Assembly: GCF_009208585.1 (NCBI RefSeq)
Contig: NZ_WFLN01000009.1
Location: 62,001 to 126,000 of the forward strand
Reading direction: 5' to 3'
DNA length: 64,000 bases
Origin: Fluviispira multicolorata
GTDB lineage: Bacteria; Bdellovibrionota_B; Oligoflexia; Silvanigrellales; Silvanigrellaceae
In this document: positions 6,947 through 16,887 of the stretch, piece by piece
How the letters are laid out: every line of letters starts with the position of its first letter
Position numbering within the stretch: the stretch's first letter is position 1
Notes under the pieces: model-generated
What the model was told of the DNA's origin: nothing
Seen by the model: only the letters and a program-made list of their open reading frames with translations
Databases searched by the model: none
Translations under genes and position numbers: made by a program

Positions 6947-9900
6947 ATGAGTCGCATTAGAGTACTTGATTTGGCGAAAGAATTGGGGATTGAGACCAAA
7001 GCAGCCATTATTAAGCTCCAAGAACTCGGAATCCAGGTAAAAAACCATTTTAATGCAATCTCTGAAACAGAGGCTGCTAAATTGCGTGCATTTCATCGTT
7101 CAGGAAAAAATCCTGAAAAGGAAGCCGCTCAAAAGGCGGCGGCTAATAAACTTATTATTCGTAGAAAAGTGGAAACACCACAAGATTCTAACGAGGAAAT
7201 TGCGCAAAAAACAGAAGCCGTTTCGCTGAGTCGTTCTATTGAGACTCAAACAACTAAAAAAGCAACAGCAACCAAACCTATAGTTGTTAAAAAGGCAGCT
7301 CCTGTCGAGAAAGCACTCGAAGAAGTGACTCCAAAAGAAAAAATTCAAGAAGTTACAAATGCTACACAGAGTGAAAATCTCTCTGTAGAAAAGATAGATG
7401 CTTCTCAACCTATTTCAAAAGTTTCCAAAATTTCCTCTGAAAATGTGGAAAATCAATCAACAACCTTAGAAAATCGAGAGTCAAAAGCCGCTTCCACTGA
7501 AGCTCAAGAAGCAAGTGCTGGTAAAACTGCAGATGCACAGAATGCTGCGTCCAAAAGTTTCGAAGTCAGTGCATCAGCTGTGCGCTCTCAAGAGAGTGAC
7601 GAGAAAAATCCTGTGCAACAAACCACTAATCCTGTAAATGCGACATCCTCAACTTCTGCTCAAATTGTACGTTCAGCCCCTCCTGCTGCAACAAGTGCAC
7701 CTCGCTCTTCAACTTCAACAACTCGCACCAATGAAGGTGGAGCTGTTATTGTAAGAAAAGCAGAGCCAACTCCTCCTCAACCACAAGTAAAACCACAAAG
7801 TTATACTACTGCAAGTTATACTACTCAAAACTCATATCGCAGAGATGATAACAATGCACCACGTGGCAACTATCCTCAACGTGATGCTGCTGGGAGAACT
7901 GGTCAAGGCGGTCAAGCTTTTAGCCAACGCGATCCCTCTAGACCTCCTCAAACGGGCGGTCGTGATTTTCAAGCGCGTGCGGGTGGAACTGCGGGTGGGC
8001 AAGCTGTTGGCAATCGTCCCCAAGGTGGAGGCTTTGCGCCTAGAGATGGTCAAGGCCAAGCAGGTTTCAGAACTGGGCCAGGTGGAGCAAGACCTCAAGG
8101 CGGTGGAACTGGTTTTGGTGGCGATCGAGGTGGATTTTCACCGAGACCTGGTGGAGCGCAACCTTCAGGAGGCCGGCCTCCATTTGGAATACCAGATGCA
8201 GCACCAACAGCTTCTGCTAAAGATGTGCCTTCACGTTTAAAAGATCGTGATAAAGATAAGGATCGTGAAAAACGTAGAATTTCTGACGAGGAAGATGCTC
8301 GTAGAAATGGTCTTTTGCGTGCAAAAGGCACACGTCGTATTGATGAAGTTGATGAAGAATTTGATATTTATGCTGAAGGTGAAGGGGAAAGTGGAGAACA
8401 AAAAACAACTGTTCGTACCATGATTCCAAACCGTAGAAAAAGCTCATCAGCAATTCGTAAAAAAGAAATTAAAAAAGCTGAAATTGCTAACCCAACTAAA
8501 GCTTCTAAAAAGATTGTTCGTGTTGATGAATCTATCAGTGTGAACGACTTAGCAGGTGAATTAAGTCAAAAAGCGAGTGCAATTATCAAAACTTTGATGA
8601 AACTCGGTATGATGGCAACAATTAATCAGCAACTTGATATTGATACAGCCACATTTGTTGCGCAAGAATTTGGCTATGAAGTGCAAAGTTCAAGTGTTTC
8701 AATCGGAGATATTTTATCTCGTAGAACTGATAAAAATGAAGAAGACAATCTTTTAGCAAGACCTCCAATTGTTACAATTATGGGCCACGTTGACCATGGT
8801 AAAACTTCACTTCTTGATGCATTACGTTCAGCAAATGTTGCTGCTAAAGAAGCGGGTGGAATCACTCAGCACATAGGCGCATATCAAATTGAGCATAAAG
8901 GTCACAAGTTAACTTTCCTTGACACTCCTGGTCACGAAGCGTTTACGTCAATGCGTGCACGAGGTGCTCAGGTAACTGACATTGTTGTGTTGGTTGTTGC
9001 AGCTGACGATGGTGTTATGCCACAGACAATCGAAGCGATTGCCCACGCAAAAGCGGCAGAAGTGCCAATTATTGTTGCGATCAATAAGATAGATAAACCA
9101 GGTGCAAACCTTGAACGCATCAATCGTGAATTATCCGATCAAGGTGTTATGCCTGAAGAATGGGGTGGAGACTCCATGTTCATTCAGGTTTCAGCTAAAA
9201 CAGGGCAAGGTTTAAATGACTTAATTGAAGGCATCTTGTTACAAGCTGAAGTTCTTGATCTCAAAGCAACAAAAGATAGCCTTGCAGAAGGTATTGTTAT
9301 CGAAGCCAAACTCGATAAGGCAAGAGGTCCTGTTGCAACAGTGATTGTGACTAAAGGAACTCTTAAACAACAAGATTATATCGTAGTCGGAACTTCAATG
9401 GGGCGTGTACGTGCATTGAGTGATGATCGTGGTAATAAAATCATTGTTGCTGATCCTTCTATGCCCGTTGAAATTATTGGCTTAAGCGAAGTTCCTGCTG
9501 CAGGTGATCAATTTAACTGTGTTGTGAGTGATGCCATTGCTAAAGAAGCTGTTGCTTATCGTATTGAAAAGCAACGCCAAAAAGAACTTGCAAATCAACG
9601 CGGATCTTCTATGGAAGAACTTTTAGCAATGATGGGTGGAGCTGAAGAAAAAGCCAAAGAAGTTTCAATAATTATTAAAGCTGATATGCATGGCTCTGCA
9701 GAAGCAATTAGAAATTCAGTGCAAAAACTAGACACTGCAAAAGTGAAGACTAAAATTCTTCACTCTGCTGTGGGTGGAATCACCGAAACCGATGTTATTC
9801 TCGCTAAGGCTTCGAATGCATTAATTGTTGGATTTAATGTTCGTCCTGATCGTGTCGCAGCGCAAGTTGCTGAACAGGCAGGAATTAAAATTCAATGTTT

Positions 9901-10270
9901 TAGTATTATTTATGAACTTATTGCATCTGTTCAAGCTGCAATGGTTGGAACTCTTTCACCTATTAAACTTGATAAAATTATTGGTCATGCAGAAGTGCGT
10001 AATACTTTTTCTGTACCAAAAATTGGAGTTATTGCTGGTAGTATGATTTCCGATGGTAAGGTTGTACGTAACTCTCATGTTCGTATTGTTCGTGATGGTG
10101 TTGTTATTTACACTGGTCGTATTGGTTCTTTAAAGAGATTTAAAGATGATGCCAAAGAAGTTGCTCAAGGCTTTGAATGCGGTATCGGTGTAGAAAACTA
10201 TAACGATATTAAGGTCGGAGACGTTCTCGAAGCCTTTGTTGTTGAAGAAATTGCAGCAACTTTAAACTGA
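6947..10270 (+). CDS. infB: Translation initiation factor IF-2
   Basis: 1107 residues, long for IF-2. The N-terminus has an IF2N domain ([17 protein letters not shown]), then ~440 residues of low complexity: an Ala/Ser/Lys/Glu part and a Gly/Arg/Gln/Pro-rich part (~280-400). A second IF2N domain follows (~500-550). The GTPase domain has [14 protein letters not shown] (G1), DTPGHEAF (G3), NKIDKPGA (G4) and SAKTGQG (G5), and domains II-IV complete the protein. The ATG at 6947 has GGGAG upstream; a TTG one codon earlier is less likely. It delivers initiator tRNA to the 30S subunit. Confidence 0.98.
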   Translation: MSRIRVLDLAKELGIETKAAIIKLQELGIQVKNHFNAISETEAAKLRAFHRSGKNPEKEAAQKAAANKLIIRRKVETPQDSNEEIAQKTEAVSLSRSIETQTTKKATATKPIVVKKAAPVEKALEEVTPKEKIQEVTNATQSENLSVEKIDASQPISKVSKISSENVENQSTTLENRESKAASTEAQEASAGKTADAQNAASKSFEVSASAVRSQESDEKNPVQQTTNPVNATSSTSAQIVRSAPPAATSAPRSSTSTTRTNEGGAVIVRKAEPTPPQPQVKPQSYTTASYTTQNSYRRDDNNAPRGNYPQRDAAGRTGQGGQAFSQRDPSRPPQTGGRDFQARAGGTAGGQAVGNRPQGGGFAPRDGQGQAGFRTGPGGARPQGGGTGFGGDRGGFSPRPGGAQPSGGRPPFGIPDAAPTASAKDVPSRLKDRDKDKDREKRRISDEEDARRNGLLRAKGTRRIDEVDEEFDIYAEGEGESGEQKTTVRTMIPNRRKSSSAIRKKEIKKAEIANPTKASKKIVRVDESISVNDLAGELSQKASAIIKTLMKLGMMATINQQLDIDTATFVAQEFGYEVQSSSVSIGDILSRRTDKNEEDNLLARPPIVTIMGHVDHGKTSLLDALRSANVAAKEAGGITQHIGAYQIEHKGHKLTFLDTPGHEAFTSMRARGAQVTDIVVLVVAADDGVMPQTIEAIAHAKAAEVPIIVAINKIDKPGANLERINRELSDQGVMPEEWGGDSMFIQVSAKTGQGLNDLIEGILLQAEVLDLKATKDSLAEGIVIEAKLDKARGPVATVIVTKGTLKQQDYIVVGTSMGRVRALSDDRGNKIIVADPSMPVEIIGLSEVPAAGDQFNCVVSDAIAKEAVAYRIEKQRQKELANQRGSSMEELLAMMGGAEEKAKEVSIIIKADMHGSAEAIRNSVQKLDTAKVKTKILHSAVGGITETDVILAKASNALIVGFNVRPDRVAAQVAEQAGIKIQCFSIIYELIASVQAAMVGTLSPIKLDKIIGHAEVRNTFSVPKIGVIAGSMISDGKVVRNSHVRIVRDGVVIYTGRIGSLKRFKDDAKEVAQGFECGIGVENYNDIKVGDVLEAFVVEEIAATLN

Positions 10271-10284
10271 GGTAAGAGAAGATC

Positions 10285-10707
10285 ATGGCTACTAAACGTA
10301 TGTTACAACTCGGCGAACAAATTCGTGAACACATTGCAATGATGTTCGTAAGGGGTGAGATTGCTGACCCTCGAGTGCGTGGCATCACTTTAAATTCTGT
10401 AAAATTAACACCCGATCTGCAGATTGCGCGCATTTATTATTCGATTATGGGTAATAAAACGGAACGTAAATCTGCAGAAGTGGGCTTGAAGCAAGCATCT
10501 GGTTATATTAGACGCGAAATTGGAAAAATTCTTCAAATTCGCTACACACCCCATATCGTATTTCTTTATGATGACAGTGTTGAGCATGCTGTAAAAATGG
10601 GTGCGCTTATTAATAAAATCAGTGATGAAAGACGTGAAGACGAGTCAAATCGGAACACAGAAAACAGCACTGAAAATAATTCAGACAAAGACAATTCTTC
10701 TAAATAA
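10285..10707 (+). CDS. rbfA: 30S ribosome-binding factor RbfA
   Basis: 140 residues with the RbfA KH-like core: RMLQLGEQIREHIAMMF, DPRVRGITLNSVKLTPDLQIARIYYSI, and RREIGKILQIRYTPHIVFLYDDS. It assists late 16S rRNA 5' maturation and cold adaptation. The last ~25 residues are an acidic/Asn/Ser tail of low complexity. It is 14 nt after infB and 16 nt before truB, in the same operon. Confidence 0.96.
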   Translation: MATKRMLQLGEQIREHIAMMFVRGEIADPRVRGITLNSVKLTPDLQIARIYYSIMGNKTERKSAEVGLKQASGYIRREIGKILQIRYTPHIVFLYDDSVEHAVKMGALINKISDERREDESNRNTENSTENNSDKDNSSK

Positions 10708-10723
10708 TAAGTAAAATAAAAAT

Positions 10724-11719
10724 ATGAGCTCTAATCAATTAGCTGGAGAGACCATATTGACAAGTAGCAGTCTGAGCGGACTTATTCTTGTCGATAAAGC
10801 TGCTGGCTTGACAAGTCATTCAGTCGTTTCTGCTATCAGAAAAATATTAAAAATGGATAAAGTTGGGCATTTGGGGACACTTGACCCGTTTGCAACTGGA
10901 TTATTGCCTATTCTAGTGGGTGGTTCCACACGTCTTTCCGATGAAATCATGGATGGGAAAAAGCAATATCTATTTACAATTTCCCTTGGCGTTGAGACAG
11001 ATACGCTTGATTATTCTGGTAGAACAATAGCCGAAGCCGAAGTACCAGTGAATTTTGACGTTAAAATAAAAGATATTTTATCACAATTTATTGGTGAAGT
11101 TGAACAAATTCCACCTGTATATAGCGCACTTAAAATGAATGGAAGACCTCTCTATGAATATATGCGTGCAACTGGAAAACTGCCAGACTCAATAGAAACT
11201 AAAAAAAGATTAGTATTTATTGAAAAGTTAGAATTGGTTTCATCTGACCTTGAAAAAAAATCTGTGGTTTTAAGAGTTCTTTGTGGCAAAGGGACCTATG
11301 TGAGAAGTCTTGCAAGAGATATTTCTATAGAAATTGGAACAGTGGGACATTGTTCGCAACTTAGGAGAGAATATGTAGAGCCTTGGTCAGTGGACAATGC
11401 GATATTTTTTTCTTTTGAGGAAAAACCAAGCCAAGAGATTTTATTAAATAATTTAATTTTACCTGAGCAAATGCTTCCTACAGTTCCAAAAATAGAATTA
11501 GTGGAAGAGTTTTTTAAACAGCTTTCTTCAGGGAATGTAATTGTTTTGGGTGAAAATCAGGTTGCTGAAAAAACTTCTTCAGAGTCAATAAAAACTTTAG
11601 TAAATTGCACTCGCATTTTTGTAAAAATTGAAGGATATGATTTTATGTTTCTTGCAGATGTGGAGTATATTAAGTCTGAAGAAATATTTAAGATAAAACC
11701 CAAAAAGAAAATAAGTTAA
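10724..11719 (+). CDS. truB: tRNA pseudouridine-55 synthase TruB
   Basis: 331 residues. The catalytic motif GHLGTLDPFATGLLPI holds the nucleophilic Asp. ILVDKAAGLTSH, the KxxRVxxxE-like KKRLVFIEKLEL stretch and CGKGTYVRSLARD are also family signatures. It makes pseudouridine 55 in the T-loop of tRNAs. The C-terminus past ~240 is divergent. It is the last gene of the rimP-truB operon; its end overlaps a terminator stem. Confidence 0.97.
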   Translation: MSSNQLAGETILTSSSLSGLILVDKAAGLTSHSVVSAIRKILKMDKVGHLGTLDPFATGLLPILVGGSTRLSDEIMDGKKQYLFTISLGVETDTLDYSGRTIAEAEVPVNFDVKIKDILSQFIGEVEQIPPVYSALKMNGRPLYEYMRATGKLPDSIETKKRLVFIEKLELVSSDLEKKSVVLRVLCGKGTYVRSLARDISIEIGTVGHCSQLRREYVEPWSVDNAIFFSFEEKPSQEILLNNLILPEQMLPTVPKIELVEEFFKQLSSGNVIVLGENQVAEKTSSESIKTLVNCTRIFVKIEGYDFMFLADVEYIKSEEIFKIKPKKKIS

Positions 11720-11729
11720 ACTTTGGGTT
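11697..11729. terminator. Bidirectional terminator between truB and the ABC-F gene
   Basis: aacccaaa (11697-11704) pairs with tttgggtt (11722-11729). It sits between convergent genes and includes the truB stop. The downstream sequence on the plus strand is T-rich only after a short gap (ATAATTTTT). Confidence 0.55.
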
Positions 11730-13451
11730 CTATAATAATTTTTCGAGTTCTACTTTTTTTGTCTTCAATTCATTTAATAGTTTTAGATTTTGCCTTCCCG
11801 CTTTTTGTCTTAATTCGGCCGTAATTTTTAGATCTATAGCAATTAATGTTTGTAAAATATTATCTTCTGAGTCAGCATTAATATGAATTGACTCTGATTT
11901 TGTATTATTTTTATTCACATTGTGTATTTCTTCTTCCTCGAGTTCCATAGCATAATATTCATCTGGATTATTTATTTCAAGAAGTTTTCCTTTATGAACA
12001 AGGATAAAACGATTAGCAATATTTGTAATAAAGCGGCGATCGTGTGAGGAAAAGAAAACAGTTATTTTAGAAGATAAGAGTTCGCTTTCAAGTGCCTCAC
12101 AACCTGCAATATCAATGTGATTTGTTGGTTCATCAAGAATTAAAATATTAGGTTTAATTGTTGAAATAAGAAGCATTTGTAAGCGTGCTCTTTGTCCGCC
12201 ACTGAGTTCTAAACTTGTTTTATGATGCTCTTCAATTGGAAAGCCTGCTGTTATTAAGTTTTGCTTAACACTTAAATCTGAGCCAGTTGAAATATCTCGT
12301 AATATATTAAAAATAGAAAGAGATTGTGAAATACCTCCAAGCATTTGATCGTAATAGCCAAGAGTGCACTGAGGATTAAAACGAATGTCTGCATTAGAGT
12401 GATTACTATTATATTGTTCTGCAAGTTTTTTCAAAAAAACACTTTTCCCGCATCCATTTTTTCCTAATATTACAACCCTATCACCACGTGCGATAGATAG
12501 TTTTTCTATAGTGAAAAGTGTTTTTAACATTTTATTATTTAAAATATTTATAATTGTATTTTCAAATGTAACAGCATATTTCGCACGTGTTTCACTTGTT
12601 TCAATTGTCAGTTTTCTTTTATCAATACTTGCAATCTCAGTTATATTTCCTCGCATTTTTTCGATGCGTTTAAACATACTTTCTGCTCTACGTGAGAATT
12701 TTTCGTTGCTATATATTTTTCCCCAAGTAGCAAGTTGTTTTGCGCTAGCAGTTATACGATCTATTTCTTTTAATTCACTTTTTCGCCGTGCTTTATCTGC
12801 TTCATCCAATTCATACAATGCTTGACGAGCTTGCGAATAGGCAAAGGGAAAATCAAAAATTTTACCGTCACGTAAAAAAAGTGTACGATTTGTGCATGTA
12901 TCTAGAAATTCACGATCGTGACTAATAAGTAAGTATGGTATTGATAATTCTCTTAGAAAATCTTCAAAAAAAAGCAGCGTCGCAACATCCATATGGTTTG
13001 TTGGCTCATCCAGTAATAGGAAATCTGGTTCTGCAGCAAGAGCTCTTGCAAGAAGCAGGCGATTTTTCCAGCCACCGCTTAAAGCTGTTACCTTTGTGCC
13101 AAAGGAGTCTTCTTCAAAGCCAAGTTTATTGAGTAGAAGTGACAGTTCCCAATCGGACTCTTGAATATTTGAAGATGCATTTTGTTTTATTGCACTTAAA
13201 ACTGTTAACTCAAGCATATCGTCACTAACAAATTGTTCGATAATTCCTAGACGTGTGTTGCGTCGCCAAGTGATTTCGCCACTATCGACACTCTGTTTAT
13301 CTGCGAACAGTCTTATTAAGGTTGACTTACCGCACCCATTGTTCCCTACGAGAGCTGTTTTATCGGTGTCATGGAGGGAAAGAGAAATATTATTTAAAAG
13401 GGGTGTTGAATTTATAGAATGCACTATGTTGTTGCAGGTCATTAAAATCAT
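11730..13451 (-). CDS. ABC-F family ATPase
   Basis: 574 residues with two ABC cassettes in one chain and no membrane domain. Cassette 1 has GNNGCGKST, LSGGWKNRLLLARAL and LLLDEPTNHMD; cassette 2 has GKNGCGKS, LSGGQRARLQ and LILDEPTNHID. The linker between them is a charged helical hairpin, and the C-terminal ~35 residues form a Lys/Leu/Glu coiled coil as in Uup-type members. ABC-F proteins act on ribosomes; the exact subfamily cannot be set by eye. The frame extends upstream to 13538, but the ATG at 13451 follows an AAGAGA site and starts just before the first strand of cassette 1. Confidence 0.88.
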   Translation of the reverse strand: MILMTCNNIVHSINSTPLLNNISLSLHDTDKTALVGNNGCGKSTLIRLFADKQSVDSGEITWRRNTRLGIIEQFVSDDMLELTVLSAIKQNASSNIQESDWELSLLLNKLGFEEDSFGTKVTALSGGWKNRLLLARALAAEPDFLLLDEPTNHMDVATLLFFEDFLRELSIPYLLISHDREFLDTCTNRTLFLRDGKIFDFPFAYSQARQALYELDEADKARRKSELKEIDRITASAKQLATWGKIYSNEKFSRRAESMFKRIEKMRGNITEIASIDKRKLTIETSETRAKYAVTFENTIINILNNKMLKTLFTIEKLSIARGDRVVILGKNGCGKSVFLKKLAEQYNSNHSNADIRFNPQCTLGYYDQMLGGISQSLSIFNILRDISTGSDLSVKQNLITAGFPIEEHHKTSLELSGGQRARLQMLLISTIKPNILILDEPTNHIDIAGCEALESELLSSKITVFFSSHDRRFITNIANRFILVHKGKLLEINNPDEYYAMELEEEEIHNVNKNNTKSESIHINADSEDNILQTLIAIDLKITAELRQKAGRQNLKLLNELKTKKVELEKLL

Positions 13452-13760
13452 AAGAAGTATCTCTTTTGTTGAATAATGTTGATTCTGAATCAATCCAGGG
13501 TCTAGAGTGTTTGTATTATCTTTATCAAACAAAATCAATATGATATTTTACATTAAAGTAATATTTTTTATAAATAGAAGTTATATTTTTATAAAATAAA
13601 AATAAATATCAATAAGAATATAATATTATAAATTTATAATAAAAATATATTTGACAATGTTACTTAAATGATCGAGTAAATAAAGTAACTAAAAATTATT
13701 TAATTAAAAGTCATTTTTAGTGATAAATTAATGATATAACTGTTCAATGAGGTAACTTTA
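13452..13760. other. AT-rich intergenic region
   Basis: Divergent spacer between the ABC-F gene and the LRR gene, almost pure A/T in places. A perfect TTGACA occurs at about 13651 but without a well-spaced -10. I see no small gene or strong hairpin here. Confidence 0.5.
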
Positions 13761-14621
13761 ATGTTTCTTAAAATTTTAAAATCTAAGAAAATATTTTTTC
13801 CTATTCTAATGCTAAGCTGTTTTAGTTCTGTATCTTTTGCGGATAATACATGCAATTCAAATACTGAAATTCAAGAAGAAAGATGTTTAAAAAGTATTAT
13901 TAATCTTGATTTATCAAATAAAAAGATTAAAAATATTGAGGAATATTTTAAATCGCATGATATAAACATTCAATCTGTTGAGCTTCTCAACCTTAATAAA
14001 AATAATATTGAAGATATTTCTTATTTAGGTAACTTTAAAAATTTAAGAGAACTTTGGCTACAAGATAATAAAATAAGTATAATCTCTGACTCCTTTGCCA
14101 ATCTTACAGGTCTTAAAGTTCTTGATTTAAGTAAAAATAATATTACTGAAATCCCAGACTCCTTTTTTCGCTTAACAAACTTAACTGTTCTCAATTTAAA
14201 CCGAAATAAACTTAAAATGATTCCCGAATCTATTGCTCAATTAAAAAATTTAGAAAAGCTTTATTTAAATGGAAAATCTAGAAAAACATTAAAAAATAAA
14301 TGTTTAAGTTTTTTTGGTTTACAAAATGGGGAAATTACTACAATTCCAGAATCATTGACAACTCTGTCAAAATTGCGTGTGCTTGACTTGAGTTACAATT
14401 TGATCAGCGATATCCCTGATTCATTTTATAATTTAAGTAATCTTGGCGAACTTGATATCAGCTATACACTTGTGCGTATTCTGCCAGATTTTCTTCTCGA
14501 TGAAAGATTTAAAATTAACGTATATTTTGAAGGAACCCAATTTGAGCATACCTTACGCGTAAATAAACATGTAGGTAAGGTTTATGAAGACTGTTATATA
14601 AGAAAAACAGGTCTTTTGTAA
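13761..14621 (+). CDS. Secreted leucine-rich-repeat protein
   Basis: 286 residues. A signal peptide (Lys-rich start, hydrophobic core, cleavage near VSFA-DN) is followed by a short Cys-containing segment and about eight leucine-rich repeats of the LxxLxLxxNxIxxIPxxF type (e.g. LKVLDLSKNNITEIPDSF, LTVLNLNRNKLKMIPESI). The Asp-Ser/Pro-Glu-Ser 'IPDSF' positions are typical of bacterial LRRs. An insert with two basic segments (KSRKTLKNKC) interrupts the ladder at ~170-185. The role is probably protein-protein recognition outside the cytoplasm. AGGTAA precedes the ATG. No operon partner is intact nearby. Confidence 0.85.
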   Translation: MFLKILKSKKIFFPILMLSCFSSVSFADNTCNSNTEIQEERCLKSIINLDLSNKKIKNIEEYFKSHDINIQSVELLNLNKNNIEDISYLGNFKNLRELWLQDNKISIISDSFANLTGLKVLDLSKNNITEIPDSFFRLTNLTVLNLNRNKLKMIPESIAQLKNLEKLYLNGKSRKTLKNKCLSFFGLQNGEITTIPESLTTLSKLRVLDLSYNLISDIPDSFYNLSNLGELDISYTLVRILPDFLLDERFKINVYFEGTQFEHTLRVNKHVGKVYEDCYIRKTGLL

Positions 14622-14796
14622 GAAAATAAGGTTCATTGCTATGAGTGAAATTAAATAATACATTATGAATTGACATTCTTTTTAAATAATTTTAGGCCTT
14701 AAATTAAATTAAATTTAATATTAATCATTTCTGCATATTATTTTATGCAAAAAGTGAAAATAAATTTAAATAATTGACTCAAATTAGGAAAAGAGA

Positions 14797-16095
14797 ATGT
14801 ATATAACACGCGGAATAAACTCCTTCGCCCGATTATTATAATTTATTTTGCTCTATTTGCCTTCATTTTTGAGTCGCTATTCTATCCAACTCATGATCGT
14901 AGCGTTGCCTTGGCTTATGCAAGCGCGTAAAGCTAGTATAAATGATATTAGTATGAACTACGCCTGGTTTTTCAGTGGTTCTTTAGTGATGACGGTTTTA
15001 GCTGCAAAAGTGCTTAGCAACTTAAAAATTAAAAGTTCACTCATAATATCGATTATTGTTGTAAGTTTACTATCATTTGCCTCACTATTGATTGTTGAGC
15101 CGACTAATATTGCAATTATAAGATTTTTACAGGGAGGAGTTCTCGCCTTCCTAAGACCTTTAAGTAAAATATGGCTCATCGAATTTAAAGCACAAAATCT
15201 TTCAGTTGAGGAGTTAGCTACGAGATCCTCTTGGAGTCAAATTTTAATATCAATCGGTACAATTTTAGGAGGCTGGTTTGGTGTTAGACTTGGGATGATA
15301 GCGGGTGGAATGCAAGAACTAGTTATTTTTTCTGCAGTTTTATTTTTAACTCCAATGGCTCTTTTTATTGTTGCATTTGTAATTTATTTTATTACGCATA
15401 AAGAAAAAGAAGAGATAAGTATTAGTACGCAAAATTCAGTACGCAAAATTCATCGAAGGCATCGCTGTATGGTGGCATTAAATTTTTCTTTCAAATGCCA
15501 AAATTATTATTGGTGATTGTTCTTTATCTTTTAAGTCTAACGGCTTTTAAAGTTTTAATTATTGCATTCCCTTTTCATGTTAGATCTGTCTTGAATTCCC
15601 AAGAACAATTAAAAAATTTAGAAATTAATCTTGTCATTCAGCCGATTGGATTTTTTTTAGGAAATTGGTTTTTAACCCATATTTTAAAATATTTTAAATC
15701 AAGTAACTCATTAGGTCTCATTCTAATCTGCATATCTACCTTTCTAACAGCTCTTATGCCTTGGTTAACAGTTTATACAAATAATTTATATATCTCAGGA
15801 TTTTTTATTTGTCTTGGTAGTGGTTTTTTGTCAGGGTTTATATATCCTCTACTTATCTTTATTATTGGGGATAAACATTAATGAATGTGAGCAAAATTTA
15901 AAACGGCAGATCATTCTTGTGACATCACTGGTAGCAGATTTGGGTCAATTTTTTGGTATATTGATATTGAGTCTTTCTGTTTTTGAAATCATGCCTCTAC
16001 ATTCTTTAAGTGTTGTGCTTTTCTTTATTGCAATGACTATTATTTGGTTTATATTAAGTGAGCGAAAAAAAGCATTGAAAGAAGCTTTGATATGA
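14797..16095 (+). pseudogene. Decayed MFS transporter (stop codon plus two frameshifts)
   Basis: A good ribosome-binding site (AGGAAAAGAG) precedes an ATG at 14797, but the frame hits TAA at 14839-14841 after 14 codons and continues in the same frame as membrane segments (RYSIQLMIVALPWLM, GGWFGVRLGMIAGG) to about 15450. The frame then shifts; the continuation (FFFQMPKLLLVIVLYLLS...GFIYPLLIFIIGD) is in another frame up to ~15870, then shifts back (NECEQNLKRQIILVTSLVADLGQFFG...) to 16095. Joined, it gives a ~12-helix MFS transporter of about 420 residues. The first shift is explained exactly by a 14-bp tandem duplication (15424-15451); the second fits one extra base in GGGG or AAA near 15870-15876. 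Confidence 0.85.
15424..15451 (+). repeat. 14-bp tandem duplication inside the MFS pseudogene
   Basis: AGTACGCAAAATTC occurs twice head to tail (15424-15437 and 15438-15451). Removing one copy restores the frame between the first and second blocks of the transporter, so the duplication is a disabling mutation. Confidence 0.9.
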
Positions 16096-16232
16096 AAAAT
16101 TTAATTTTAAAAAATATCTTTTTGCTTTGAACTCGGTTTTAGTTGATACATAATTAAAAAAACTTGCCCAACTAATTTAAATTTTGTATTTATGTAATAA
16201 TGTCCTTCTATATAGATACAGGGTGATTTTAT

Positions 16233-16631
16233 ATGAAAATGTTAAATTATAAAGCAATTTTAATTTTAGTAGCAATAGGATTTTCTTTCCCCGCTTTTTC
16301 TGATGAAGCTCATATACTTTGCGTGGATAAAAAATATCAATTCAACTGGCTTCCTCAGGTTATATATGGTTCTTGGAAAAAAATGGATATCTTTTTTTCA
16401 GATACTCATTATTTTATTTTTGCAGGTGGAGCTCATGATTATTTAAGATTAAAAATTCAGTGCAGTAAGTTATATGGACATGATTTTTCTTATCTTTTAG
16501 CGGTTAAAGAAATAGGAGATAATTGGAAATCTGTAGCGGTAAGTGAAAATTTTATAATTCCTGCACCTTGGGATGATCCTCGGTATATCTTAGAATTTGT
16601 AAGTATTATAAAAATACCTAAATATTTTTAA
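16233..16631 (+). CDS. Small secreted hypothetical protein
   Basis: 132 residues. A signal peptide (MKMLNYK, a hydrophobic core, cleavage near AFS-DE) leads to a mature part of ~108 residues rich in aromatic residues, with two Cys (HILCVDKK and IQCSKLY) that could pair. GGGTGA lies ahead of the ATG. I do not recognise the family. It lies between a dead and an intact MFS transporter and has no visible partner. Confidence 0.65.
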   Translation: MKMLNYKAILILVAIGFSFPAFSDEAHILCVDKKYQFNWLPQVIYGSWKKMDIFFSDTHYFIFAGGAHDYLRLKIQCSKLYGHDFSYLLAVKEIGDNWKSVAVSENFIIPAPWDDPRYILEFVSIIKIPKYF

Positions 16632-16751
16632 TATTGCCTCTCAAATAAGACAGCACTTAAAATAAATCATGGAAGTAGAGATATTCTTAAATTATTTTAA
16701 TATTGCCTCACCAATAAATACGCCATTTAAAATAGAAGCAGATATTTTAAA
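16625..16751 (+). repeat. Imperfect tandem duplication of about 60 bp
   Basis: TTTTAATATTGCCTC begins both halves (from ~16626 and ~16695) and each half ends near GATATTCTTAAA / GATATTTTAAA; the middles align with several changes and a small gap. The first copy begins in the last codons of the preceding gene, so the second copy may be a degenerate duplication of that 3' end. Confidence 0.55.
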
Positions 16752-16887
16752 AGAAAAAATTTTTAATTTTTGAAATAGAATAGTTTTAATGTTCAAATAT
16801 TAAAATTCACTAATTTTAAGGAATGTTATAATTATTTTAACATTAATTTTTAATAACATTTTTAAAAATGTAAGAATGAGGTTGTAA

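Noticed and set aside
7740-8220. Reverse-strand open frames in the infB linker region
   Set aside because: They arise from the Gly/Arg/Gln-rich composition of the IF-2 linker, are short, and have no ribosome-binding sites or domain signatures.
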